Shown piece by piece: positions 43,676 through 52,169 of a stretch of 64,000 nucleotides of DNA. Below the pieces are notes generated by a model, which was not told the DNA's origin, ran no database searches, and saw only the letters and a list, made by a program, of their open reading frames with translations. Source of the stretch: Lutimonas vermicola (GTDB lineage: Bacteria > Bacteroidota > Bacteroidia > Flavobacteriales > Flavobacteriaceae); contig NZ_JBCDNA010000002.1 in the NCBI RefSeq assembly GCF_038433205.1, positions 1-64,000 on the forward strand. Direction: 5' to 3'. How positions within the stretch are numbered: position 1 is the stretch's first letter; each line of letters starts with the position of its first letter. Position numbers and translations under genes: made by a program.

Positions 43676-46363
43676 TTAATTTTCAGATGCAATCAATTTA
43701 TGTTCACGGGCCTTTTTTACAAGTTCCACCCTGTTCTTGGCCTTCATTTTTTTCAGGCTGTTTTTAACGTGTGACTTTACGGTTTCAACAGAGATATTTA
43801 AAGATTCTGCAATCTCCTTATTGCGATAGCCCCTTGCAATATATTGTAATGTTTCGGTTTCCCGAACGGAAAGAATTTCTAGTCTATTGAATGATTGGAC
43901 TTTTTCTAATCTTTCTTCGAGTGTTTGGATTGGTCGCTCGTTTTCAAATGCCTCCAGAAGTGTCGAAACATAATAGCTGTCAGGTTCAGTATGCTGAAAC
44001 TTTTCAAGTAGTTCCTTCATTGGCTCACCCAGATCGACAAAGATTCTGATAAATCCATTCGGCTCAGCCAGGATTATGGCTTCTTTTACTGAATTCAGAG
44101 CAGCTTCCTCATCACCCTTTTTGCTTAAATAGATGGATTGCATAAGCAGCACTTGCATAAGGAAATTGTACTTGTGGCCTGATCTTCCTTTTTTAATATA
44201 CTTTTCGAGGAGTTCTTCTATCTTATTACTATTTCTAATATGATCAGTAATGATAAGTAATCTGACATACGTTAATTGCTGAAAATAAAATGCATAATCT
44301 AGGTAAATGGAATCAAAATCTGTTGATTTTGACAATTCCAATGCTTGTTTGATCTTTCCTTGTCGCAGTGCCACGTCGACCTTAAATGCCTTTGTAAGCT
44401 CGTCAAATGACTTAATTCCCACATTTTTAGTTACTTCGTTTATTTCGTCAATTGTATCTGATAGTTTTTGAGTTTCTCCCAAAGCAAGAAACCCGAGTGC
44501 TTTGGTATATATGGTTGGTAAATCCCAATAGGGTCGGCCAGCGTAGTAATGATCACTAAGAATCTCTGTATATTCAACTGCTTTTCTCAGCTTATTGAAT
44601 TGATAATACGAACTCCCAAGATAGTACGAAACTGAACTTAGTAAAACCCACAGTTTATTCTCTATGAATAAAGAATAAGTATTTGACATGGCTTCTGCAA
44701 TAACCTTAAGATTTCCTCTAAATGAGTTCAGGTACGAATTCAATATTTGCGTATAGATATAAGGTATTGAATTCTTTAATGGTATGCTTTCCAGAATTCC
44801 ATTGACGAGCGTTTCAGCCTCTTCATATCTTCCTAATGCATTTAAAGCATATAAACGAAACGCAAATGCATAATTACTTATCATTTGCGTCTTGTCTTCC
44901 AGTAAACTCAAGGCTTTATTAGCATGAGCGAATGCGTCCTTATAATTCTCTAAACTGAAATCTAATAAGCTGCGCACAGTATAATACTCACCAAGTAGTT
45001 GTTTATTCTCTGGAGAGTCTGCCTCCATTGTCTCAGCTAACTTTTGAGCCATACCCACATCAGCCTTCATGGCAACCAAATCATATTTGGCTTCGTCAAG
45101 TATTGCTCGTGATACCAGCAAGCCTATATGCTTTTCAACTGTGCCTTTCGGTAAGAGGTCGAGCCATTGATTAATACGTCTGAATTGGTCGGTATTAAAA
45201 AATCTGATTCGATTCTTATCAAAAATGCTTACAGCAAAATCAATGTCTCCTGATTGCAGGGCGTGATGAAAAGCCTCATCCAAGTAGTCATTGCTTTCAA
45301 ACCAGCTGCTGGCATTTTTATGAAAAGAAGCTATCTGATTCTCGGAAAAGCCTTTGTGCAATTGTATTAGCAACATTTCATCGAAAAAATGATGGTACCT
45401 GTACCAGGTTCGTTCATCATCCAATGAATATACAAACAGGTTATTGGCAACTAAGTCCTGGATAAAACGACTACCGGAAATTTTAGGAGAACCACTTTCT
45501 GTAAAAAGAACGTCAATTAATTCATTGTTGAATCGAGATAGAATAGAAGAAACAATCAAGGTATTTCTGAATTCATCAGAAAAGCGTTTCAAAACGAGAT
45601 CCGTAAAAAAATCTGAATATTCCGACAAGGAATAATGCGTTGAGGGCTTTATCTCCGCATTGACCTTTCGTATTTCATCGGTCATTAACATCATTTGTAT
45701 TCCCAATACCCAACCTTCGGTCCTTTTTTCTATTTTTTTTAGTTCCTTTTCAGTTAAAACATACGTAACCTTTTTTGAAACCAGCTTTTTCGTGTCATCA
45801 AGGCTGAATAACAAATCAGACAGGCGAATTTCATTGATTCGATTGAACAATCTCAGCTTATTGAATTTTAACGGAGGATCGCGCCGGCAGATGATGACCA
45901 GATGCAGATTTTCAATCGGGTAGGTAATACATAAATTTAGCAGTCCGTGAATATCCTCGTTATTGATTACCTGGTAATCATCAAGAATGAGTGCAAAGTT
46001 TTCCTCAACATTTTCCAGCACATCAGCCATTGTTTCAAAGACGGTTTCGACAGGTGGTAATTGCTGTCTTTGGATATATTCTTCAAGCTTGGTAAAATCT
46101 TTATCAATAATATTTTTGAGAGCCGCTATCATGTATTCCAAAAATATTCTCAGATCTCGGATCTCATCATCAAGGGAGACCCAGGCAGCATTGACCTTAC
46201 AGTTTTCAATCCACTGGCTTACTAATATACTTTTGCCATATCCTGATTGGGCTGATATCAGGGAAAGAGGTTTATGACTGTTTTGATCTAATTGTCTAAT
46301 TAATTGATCTCTTACCACGAGATCAGGCCCCAGGTTTGGCCTGTTTAATTTTGTTCGTAACAT
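43676..46363 (-). CDS. MalT-like LuxR-family transcriptional regulator (STAND ATPase), copy 2
   Basis: The 895-residue paralogue of the regulator at 40309 has N-terminal MLRTKLNRPNL, P-loop SAQSGYGKSILVSQW (about 38), Walker B FALILDDYQVI, a TPR-like middle, and LuxR HTH VRETETLQYIARGYRNKEIA with SVETVKSHVKNSLKK. Two 12-bp direct repeats lie just ahead of the ATG. Identity to copy 1 is moderate, so the duplication is old and the two may sense different ligands. Confidence 0.85.
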   Translation of the reverse strand: MLRTKLNRPNLGPDLVVRDQLIRQLDQNSHKPLSLISAQSGYGKSILVSQWIENCKVNAAWVSLDDEIRDLRIFLEYMIAALKNIIDKDFTKLEEYIQRQQLPPVETVFETMADVLENVEENFALILDDYQVINNEDIHGLLNLCITYPIENLHLVIICRRDPPLKFNKLRLFNRINEIRLSDLLFSLDDTKKLVSKKVTYVLTEKELKKIEKRTEGWVLGIQMMLMTDEIRKVNAEIKPSTHYSLSEYSDFFTDLVLKRFSDEFRNTLIVSSILSRFNNELIDVLFTESGSPKISGSRFIQDLVANNLFVYSLDDERTWYRYHHFFDEMLLIQLHKGFSENQIASFHKNASSWFESNDYLDEAFHHALQSGDIDFAVSIFDKNRIRFFNTDQFRRINQWLDLLPKGTVEKHIGLLVSRAILDEAKYDLVAMKADVGMAQKLAETMEADSPENKQLLGEYYTVRSLLDFSLENYKDAFAHANKALSLLEDKTQMISNYAFAFRLYALNALGRYEEAETLVNGILESIPLKNSIPYIYTQILNSYLNSFRGNLKVIAEAMSNTYSLFIENKLWVLLSSVSYYLGSSYYQFNKLRKAVEYTEILSDHYYAGRPYWDLPTIYTKALGFLALGETQKLSDTIDEINEVTKNVGIKSFDELTKAFKVDVALRQGKIKQALELSKSTDFDSIYLDYAFYFQQLTYVRLLIITDHIRNSNKIEELLEKYIKKGRSGHKYNFLMQVLLMQSIYLSKKGDEEAALNSVKEAIILAEPNGFIRIFVDLGEPMKELLEKFQHTEPDSYYVSTLLEAFENERPIQTLEERLEKVQSFNRLEILSVRETETLQYIARGYRNKEIAESLNISVETVKSHVKNSLKKMKAKNRVELVKKAREHKLIASEN

Positions 46364-46369
46364 AATAAA

Positions 46370-46400
46370 TAAACATACGATATAATTGTAAACATACGAT
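46370..46400. promoter_or_regulatory. Two direct repeats TAAACATACGAT upstream of regulator copy 2
   Basis: TAAACATACGAT occurs at 46370-46381 and 46389-46400, spaced 19 bp start to start, 7-37 bp before the ATG. The spacing places them nearly two helical turns apart on one DNA face. They could be an autoregulatory operator; no consensus is known to me. Confidence 0.4.
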
Positions 46401-46572
46401 TTATATCAATAATATGCATATTCAAAATAACCTTGTTTTTTTTTGAAAACTAAAAAATGTATCCTTTCAAATTTAACAGGGAATAAGAATAGGCAGTTAA
46501 TTCCTGGCAGCTTTATAATGCATTAAATTGCTGAATGGCGCAACTTTACTCCCTTTGCTCCATGGCCTACAT

Positions 46573-46827
46573 TTAGTTTATGATTTTAGAACTGATCTTA
46601 TTCAAAATAGGGTTTTCATTTACCGAATTCCAGGTAACAGACAGAACTGTTCGATGCGGAATTTGATCTAATTCAATAAGTTTAATGTTCTTTTGATTGC
46701 CCAGTTGCAACGAACTGCTTACGACATATATGCCCCGCTTGTTCTCAACAAGACCAAAGATGGTAATGGCATGCACTGTATTGCTAGAAATTCTCGGATG
46801 AAAGCCACTGTGTTTAAAAATCTGCAA
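46573..46827 (-). CDS. Hypothetical small protein upstream of regulator copy 2
   Basis: The 84-residue frame MQIFKHSGFHPRI...ILNKISSKIIN lies on the regulator strand, 210 bp before its start. It is beta-rich (VHAITIFGLVENKRGIYVVS) and may be a distant member of the small regulator-associated family, but the DQ..L.G..N.L signature is not evident. No family recognised. The coding status is uncertain. Confidence 0.4.
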   Translation of the reverse strand: MQIFKHSGFHPRISSNTVHAITIFGLVENKRGIYVVSSSLQLGNQKNIKLIELDQIPHRTVLSVTWNSVNENPILNKISSKIIN

Positions 46828-46940
46828 GACCTTATCAAAAGAGAATCGAAAAAATACTTAAATTGAAATCGTTTTACAGTTGATATCTTATCTTTAATTA
46901 ATAATTTAGTCGATGATCAGGACTTTAATATTTTTAAGTT

Positions 46941-47828
46941 ATGCCTAATATGGGATCCTATGTTAAAAATCAATTACATGCTTTAGTCTTTTTGATCATT
47001 TGCCTTATAGCTTCAGTGGCCATGGCCCAACAGGAAGATCAGCCAGAAAATGATTCCCTGAGCAGAAAGGAAACCCACAAGGAATTAAGAAAAGCCTTCA
47101 GAAAAGACAACAGGCAAGTTTTTGTTTCCTTTAGCGGAGTAAAGGCAAAACTCAATACCACTGCATCCTTTGATGTTCAGGATGGATTACTTACGGCTAA
47201 TGTGGGCCTTGAGAAGAATCTAGGGCTTCCGAGTGAAAAATCGTTTTTCACAGGCTCAATAATGTATCGCATTACACCGTCAAGCGGTATCTACGCAAAA
47301 TATTACGGGATTGACAGGGCTAAATCATATACCACCAAAGAAGATGTCATCTTTTTACGCGACACGCTTCCCGCAGGATCAGAGGCCAGGGGATATTTCA
47401 ATACACAGGTGGCCAGTGCCGGATACCTGCTTTCACTGTTGAAGGACCCTAATGCTTTTCTTGGCGCCTATCTCAATATCTATGTCATGTCGTTGGGAAC
47501 CGGAGTGAGTTCCGATTTAGGAAATATCGATGCCAAAGTAAATTTTACTGCCCCCTTGCCAAATTTGGGTCTGGTGGCTTTGTTCAAGTTAAAAGAATGG
47601 CTGTATATCAATGGTAATATAGGCTTCTTCTCACTTTATCTCGATGATTTCAATGGTTCTCTTTATGATTTTAGTGCCAGTCTCATGTTCAAACCAATAA
47701 AATGGTTTGGCATTGACGTCAGTTATCAGGAATTTGATATCAGGGTGGTATTTCCCAATGATGATATTCAAACCACCATTGATTACAATTTCAGGGGACC
47801 GGCTGTAGGCCTTAATTTTTTGTTCTGA
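46941..47828 (+). CDS. Putative outer-membrane beta-barrel protein
   Basis: The 295-residue protein has a signal peptide (ALVFLIICLIASVAMAQ), a charged segment (RKETHKELRKAFRKDNRQ), then alternating aromatic beta strands and the typical barrel end GLNFLF with terminal Phe. No family was identified. It is the first plus-strand gene after the accessory block and is followed 67 bp later by cardiolipin synthase. Possibly a small porin-like or structural OMP. Confidence 0.6.
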   Translation: MPNMGSYVKNQLHALVFLIICLIASVAMAQQEDQPENDSLSRKETHKELRKAFRKDNRQVFVSFSGVKAKLNTTASFDVQDGLLTANVGLEKNLGLPSEKSFFTGSIMYRITPSSGIYAKYYGIDRAKSYTTKEDVIFLRDTLPAGSEARGYFNTQVASAGYLLSLLKDPNAFLGAYLNIYVMSLGTGVSSDLGNIDAKVNFTAPLPNLGLVALFKLKEWLYINGNIGFFSLYLDDFNGSLYDFSASLMFKPIKWFGIDVSYQEFDIRVVFPNDDIQTTIDYNFRGPAVGLNFLF

Positions 47829-47895
47829 TGTGCTGAAGAATGAATCAACAAAATATCGGCAATGACTGCCGGAGAAATAATTAAATAAATAAAAA

Positions 47896-49344
47896 ATGAT
47901 TGAAGCTACTTTATTACTCGCTTATGTAGTCATTCTGGTCTACACGATAGTCAGGATTTTACTAGATACGGATTCCACCCCTAAAACGCTGGCATACCTG
48001 CTGCTGACCATTGTTTTCCCTTTTGTCGGGATCTTTATCTATTTTGCTTTCGGAATCAATTACCGGCATCAGAAATCAACGGCCAAAGGGATGGAAAGTC
48101 ATCTGGAAATTGACAAGGCTTATCAAAAGCAAATAAAAAATGATACGTCCCTCCTGATCGAATCAAATCATTCAGAAATTGCCCATTTTGAACCCATGGT
48201 GCATTTTCTGAGTCAAATTTCAGGGGAACATTTGAGTCAAAACAATTTTAAACTGCTGGTTAACGGAGAGGAAAAATTTCCTGAAGTGCTGAAGACCCTT
48301 GAAACGGCGAAACATTTTATCCATCTGGAGTATTATGACTGGGAAAATGACATCCGGGGAAATCAGATCAAAACGATTCTTTTGAAAAAAGTACGCGAAG
48401 GGGTTAAAGTCAGGGTATTGTACGATGATTACGCAAGCAGAAAGATCAGGCGAAATGTGGTCAGGGAATTGAAGCAGGGCGGCGCAGAGGTATATCCCAA
48501 GATCAAGGTGCGAATCAGGCAATTTGCCAATCGAATGAACCACCGGGATCACCGAAAAATCATTATCGTTGATGGCACCAGCGGTTTTGTCGGAGGAATC
48601 AATATTTCTGACAGGTATGATAATTCCATCGATACAGGACTGTACTGGCGCGACACTCATGTCAAACTAACGGGCCCGCTAACCTTGAGCTTGCAGCGCC
48701 ATTTTATGGTGAGCTGGAATACAAGTTCGGCTCAAAAAGTGGCTTTTGACAAAAACCTGTTCCCCGATGAACACGTCAGGTCAGATAAAGGAATCGGTGC
48801 TTTGGGCCAGGTGATTGCCGGTGGCCCGATCTATCCAATGTCTAACATTATGTTGAGCTATTTAAGGATATTTTCGCTGGCAAAAGAAAAACTCTACGTG
48901 ACCAATCCGTACTTTATTCCAAGTGAAAGTATTATGGATTCATTAAAACAGGCAGCCATTTCGGGAGTTGATGTGAGACTTATGGTACCTGAAACATCTG
49001 ATTCGGCCATAGTGGGTGCCGCCTCACGGTTTTATTTTAAAAATCTACTGGATGCAGGTGTGCGTATTTTTCTTTACAAGAAAGGCTTTGTTCACGCCAA
49101 AACCGTGGTTGCTGATACAAGGTTGAGCGTGGTTGGAACCGCCAATATGGACATCAGGAGCTTTGACCTCAATTTTGAGATCATGTCTGTGATCTACGGA
49201 AAGGATTTTGCAACTGAACTTGAGGGTGTCTTTTTTAATGACCTTGAGGAATGCCGTGAAATAACATCTGAACAATGGAACAAAACCGGTATGGTCAAAC
49301 GCCTGAGCTATGCCGTCGCCAGGTTGATTTCGTCACTTTTGTAA
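47896..49344 (+). CDS. cls: Cardiolipin synthase (phospholipase D family)
   Basis: The 482-residue protein has two N-terminal transmembrane helices (LLLAYVVILVYTIVRILL and the region from about 33) and two HKD motifs: HRKIIIVDG with GGIN after it, and HAKTVVADTRLSVVGTANMD. This is the standard bacterial cardiolipin synthase layout: condensation of phosphatidylglycerol molecules at the inner membrane. It is intact with normal length. Confidence 0.93.
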   Translation: MIEATLLLAYVVILVYTIVRILLDTDSTPKTLAYLLLTIVFPFVGIFIYFAFGINYRHQKSTAKGMESHLEIDKAYQKQIKNDTSLLIESNHSEIAHFEPMVHFLSQISGEHLSQNNFKLLVNGEEKFPEVLKTLETAKHFIHLEYYDWENDIRGNQIKTILLKKVREGVKVRVLYDDYASRKIRRNVVRELKQGGAEVYPKIKVRIRQFANRMNHRDHRKIIIVDGTSGFVGGINISDRYDNSIDTGLYWRDTHVKLTGPLTLSLQRHFMVSWNTSSAQKVAFDKNLFPDEHVRSDKGIGALGQVIAGGPIYPMSNIMLSYLRIFSLAKEKLYVTNPYFIPSESIMDSLKQAAISGVDVRLMVPETSDSAIVGAASRFYFKNLLDAGVRIFLYKKGFVHAKTVVADTRLSVVGTANMDIRSFDLNFEIMSVIYGKDFATELEGVFFNDLEECREITSEQWNKTGMVKRLSYAVARLISSLL

Positions 49345-49655
49345 CATATCAAACAGCGAAAGGGTCATTATTTGTGCCTTTATGTCATATATAAGGGGAA
49401 ATAACCCCTGAAAACAACTTAGCAAAAAATCAATATAAAGCCTGCTATTTTGAGTATCTATTCCTGGGCTTGAGTAGTTGAAGCATCATCCATCTCAATT
49501 ATTTAAAGAAGTGACCAAAACAGAATTGTTCTGTTCCAACAGGCATGACCTATATCAGATCTACACTACGCTCATAAAGGTAATTTTTAGCAAACTGATT
49601 AAAATCATCAAATTTGACATATACTATTTTTAGATTTGAGAAAACACCATTAACA
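49345..49655. other. Intergenic region with a short palindrome
   Basis: No gene is seen. AGGGG-AAATAA-CCCCT just after the cls stop is a weak hairpin, and AACAGAA-TTG-TTCTGTT (49519-49535) is a perfect 17-bp palindrome, a possible operator for the following gene. No other signal stands out. Confidence 0.4.
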
Positions 49656-49997
49656 ATGAAAAAAATAGTTATCCTATTATGTATGATAGTCGGAATGATA
49701 TCATATTCGCAAAAGAACTATACATCGTCTGAACATATGGTGGTGACACCATCATTCGAACAGGAATCACATATCGAAGATTGTTATTTCACGGTAAAAG
49801 ATTCGGTAGTTATACAAACAAATAAAACACGAGATAGTATTATGCACTCCTATAGAATCGGGGTTCCCGAAAAAAATGGCGAAATAGAAACCACGTTAAA
49901 AATACGTAAATATTCAAATGATTCATTTGATATAGAGTTAAACGAATATTATACAGAAACAAAGAAAACTAGTAAAGTATTATATTACATAGAATGA
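49656..49997 (+). CDS. Exported hypothetical protein
   Basis: From ATG 49656 the 113-residue product begins MKKIVILLCMIVGMISYSQ, a signal peptide with the SQ cleavage style common in Flavobacteria. The mature part (about 94 residues) is beta-rich and hydrophilic, with one cysteine. I preferred this start over 49614, whose extra 14 residues precede the signal sequence. No family recognised. Confidence 0.6.
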   Translation: MKKIVILLCMIVGMISYSQKNYTSSEHMVVTPSFEQESHIEDCYFTVKDSVVIQTNKTRDSIMHSYRIGVPEKNGEIETTLKIRKYSNDSFDIELNEYYTETKKTSKVLYYIE

Positions 49998-50291
49998 TAG
50001 CAGGCGAACGACACTTGTCTGACAAGGGATATATTCGCGCTTTATTAATACCAAACAAAATCTTCTGCTTACACCTCTAGCAAAGTATTCGCATTCACAG
50101 GGTTGAACCTTTTTAAGATACTGATATTTGGATGTTCCTTACTTATGACACTAATGTTCAAGTAGCTGTTTTTTTAGAATGAATTACCTTCAAAGTCAAT
50201 GCCCCATAGGTTATTGAAAGGATGATCACAGAAAGTGCTATACCGGCAAATGGAATTATCGTGAACAAGCGCAACACGATAGCACACAATA

Positions 50292-50435
50292 ATGCTGAAA
50301 CACAGTAGCTGGAACATATCGGAAATTGCTTATGCCCTTGGATTCAAAGAATCTACCCATTTTAGTAATTTTATCAAAAAACAACTTGGTATAAACCCTA
50401 CTAAATACAGGGATGCTGATCTTACCAGAACTTGA
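50292..50435 (+). pseudogene. C-terminal remnant of an AraC-family regulator
   Basis: The frame from ATG 50292 encodes SWNISEIAYALGFKESTHFS and KKQLGINPTKYRDADLTRT, clearly the second helix-turn-helix and end of an AraC/XylS regulator. An in-frame TAG precedes it and no first HTH or sensor domain is found upstream. It is the second AraC C-terminal scrap in the window, on the opposite strand to the one at 24929. Confidence 0.75.
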
Positions 50436-50650
50436 CCGGAAAGAATTGCGTTGTATTTCGATGTCATATTTGATCGTACGACAAAAAGGTTGTTTCAAAA
50501 TATCTTCAATCGTTTTTCTATTGGAATGAAAACACCTATTCATTCATAATAATCTTGACTTAAACCCGCCATATACCAATGACAAACAAGACAATAAAAC
50601 CCTGATAACTTCGTTGTATCTTGATATTAAGAATGATAAAAAATGCTGTT

Positions 50651-50809
50651 ATGAAAACAATAAACGACCTCATCAAAGAATTGGAGAAACTTGATCACCA
50701 ACACAAAAATTTACCTTTTGTATTATACGACCTCGAGCACAATCAGGAATTTAATTTGATTGGCGTTGAAATATCTGGCAAAGACAGGATTGAGTTGAAT
50801 CTGATGTAG
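50651..50809 (+). CDS. Small hypothetical protein
   Basis: From ATG 50651 a 52-residue product MKTINDLIKELEKLDHQHKN ... GKDRIELNLM is predicted, an amphipathic helix followed by beta-like segments. An upstream in-frame ATG at 50621 adds ten residues. Codon use looks coding, but I know no family. It sits among gene remnants. Confidence 0.45.
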   Translation: MKTINDLIKELEKLDHQHKNLPFVLYDLEHNQEFNLIGVEISGKDRIELNLM

Positions 50810-50833
50810 CAGATGCTTTCATCAATAATCCCA

Positions 50834-51285
50834 TCATAGCCCGATGAAAGAAAAGTCCAGTAAACTGGACCCTTCTTTTATAATATGAAATTTAACAATC
50901 AGTTCTCCCAGGGGTAAATCCATGCCTTCAACAGTTATCGACTGCCATTTGTCAGACCCCTGAGTTGTGGAGAGCTGTATATTTTCCTTGACGATGATAC
51001 CGTCTACTTTAATTTTAAGCATGCCTTCTGCATCTTTTGCTGCCGAGTTGATCGTCGTGTTAAACATTCCTGCTTTGGATATACTGAGTGTATACTGCGT
51101 CCATTCTCCGGCTTCGGTCCAGCTAACATAAGGGATTTCTTCAAATTGGCCTATATCAACGCCATCGTTGCGATAAAAGTTTCCTGAATTCCAGTCGATC
51201 CAATCGGTCTTGGTAAAATAATTCTCGGTCCATGTATCAAAAACTCATCAGTTCTCTCCTTTCCCATGGTTTCATTCAGTTTCAT
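50834..51285 (-). pseudogene. Frameshifted glycoside hydrolase remnant with a CBM6-like domain
   Basis: The frame to the stop at 50834 encodes SGNFYRNDGVDIGQFEEIPY, SWTEAGEWTQYTLSISKAGM and ITVEGMDLPLGELIVKFHII, a family 6-like carbohydrate-binding module as found at the end of secreted glycosidases. Upstream, LNETMGKERTDEF continues the same protein in a different frame, breaking near 51235-51245. No catalytic domain remains. It is a relic of polysaccharide utilisation. Confidence 0.65.
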
Positions 51286-51449
51286 ACGGTATTTTGTATG
51301 TGTATCAACAGAACACCTTAATCATTGACCAAAATCAATTTGTTTCGGGTATGGCATCATTGCATTTTTATAAAAAAATATGCAAATTATTCTCCAAGAT
51401 TCTAAATCTCTTAAAGATGAAACATTCTTGTCACGGAAGCAGATTATTG

Positions 51450-52151
51450 ATGACAATCAACAAATTTCTGATGATGATCACACTATTATTGCCCTTGGTT
51501 TTGTCAGGGCAAGACGACTATACACAAACGAGAAAAAAAATGGTCTCACATGATATTATTTCACGAGGTGTAAATGACCAAGCCACGCTTGATGCGATGA
51601 GAAATGTCCCCAGACATGAATTTGTGCCTCAAGAATTTAGACAAAGAGCATATCAGGACGGCCCTTTGCCCATAGGTTACGGGCAAACGATTTCCCAACC
51701 TTATATCGTGGCCTTTATGACCGAAGCTATCAGGCCCCAGAATCATTTCAGGGTACTTGAAGTAGGCACCGGATCGGGTTATCAGGCGGCTGTTTTGAGC
51801 GCTATTGTAGATAGTGTGTTCACCATAGAAATCATCGACGAATTGTACCTGCAGGCAAAAAAACGCCTCAAGAAGCTGGCATATGACAATGTTCAGGTAA
51901 AAAATGCCGATGGCTATTTTGGCTGGGCTTCCAAGGGGCCCTTTGATGCCATAGTGGTAACCGCAGCAGCCGAATTCGTCCCTCCGCCTCTTATCGAACA
52001 ACTTAACGAAGGTGGCCGGATGATTATCCCCGTGGGCACGCCCTTTTCCACACAGCAACTATTGCTGGTGACCAAAAATGGAGGTAAAATAAAGACCAGA
52101 AACCTCATGTTTGTTCGTTTTGTCCCATTTACCCGAGACAAAGGTTCTTAA
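51450..52151 (+). CDS. pcm: Exported protein-L-isoaspartate O-methyltransferase
   Basis: The 233-residue product begins with a signal-like sequence (FLMMITLLLPLVLSGQ) and then the PCMT domain: PRHEFVPQEFRQRAY, GYGQTISQPYIVAFMTE, SAM motif VLEVGTGSGYQAAVL, and GGRMIIPVG. It repairs isoaspartyl residues by methylation. The ATG at 51417 is an alternative start adding 11 residues. An exported version would be odd because SAM is cytosolic. The next gene follows by 18 nt. Confidence 0.85.
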   Translation: MTINKFLMMITLLLPLVLSGQDDYTQTRKKMVSHDIISRGVNDQATLDAMRNVPRHEFVPQEFRQRAYQDGPLPIGYGQTISQPYIVAFMTEAIRPQNHFRVLEVGTGSGYQAAVLSAIVDSVFTIEIIDELYLQAKKRLKKLAYDNVQVKNADGYFGWASKGPFDAIVVTAAAEFVPPPLIEQLNEGGRMIIPVGTPFSTQQLLLVTKNGGKIKTRNLMFVRFVPFTRDKGS

Positions 52152-52169
52152 GCTTTAAACTTATCAAAC

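Noticed and set aside
40309..46363. Reading the two MalT-like proteins as NLR-like antiphage STAND ATPases
   Set aside because: Both end in a canonical LuxR helix-turn-helix and match MalT-type regulators over the full length, with no effector domain such as nuclease, TIR or protease.
50175..50290. Minus-strand hydrophobic frame (VLRLFTIIPFAGIALSVIIL...) beside the AraC remnant
   Set aside because: It reads like a membrane helix, but has no start, overlaps the AraC remnant and AT-rich DNA readily gives hydrophobic chance frames. A remnant is not excluded.
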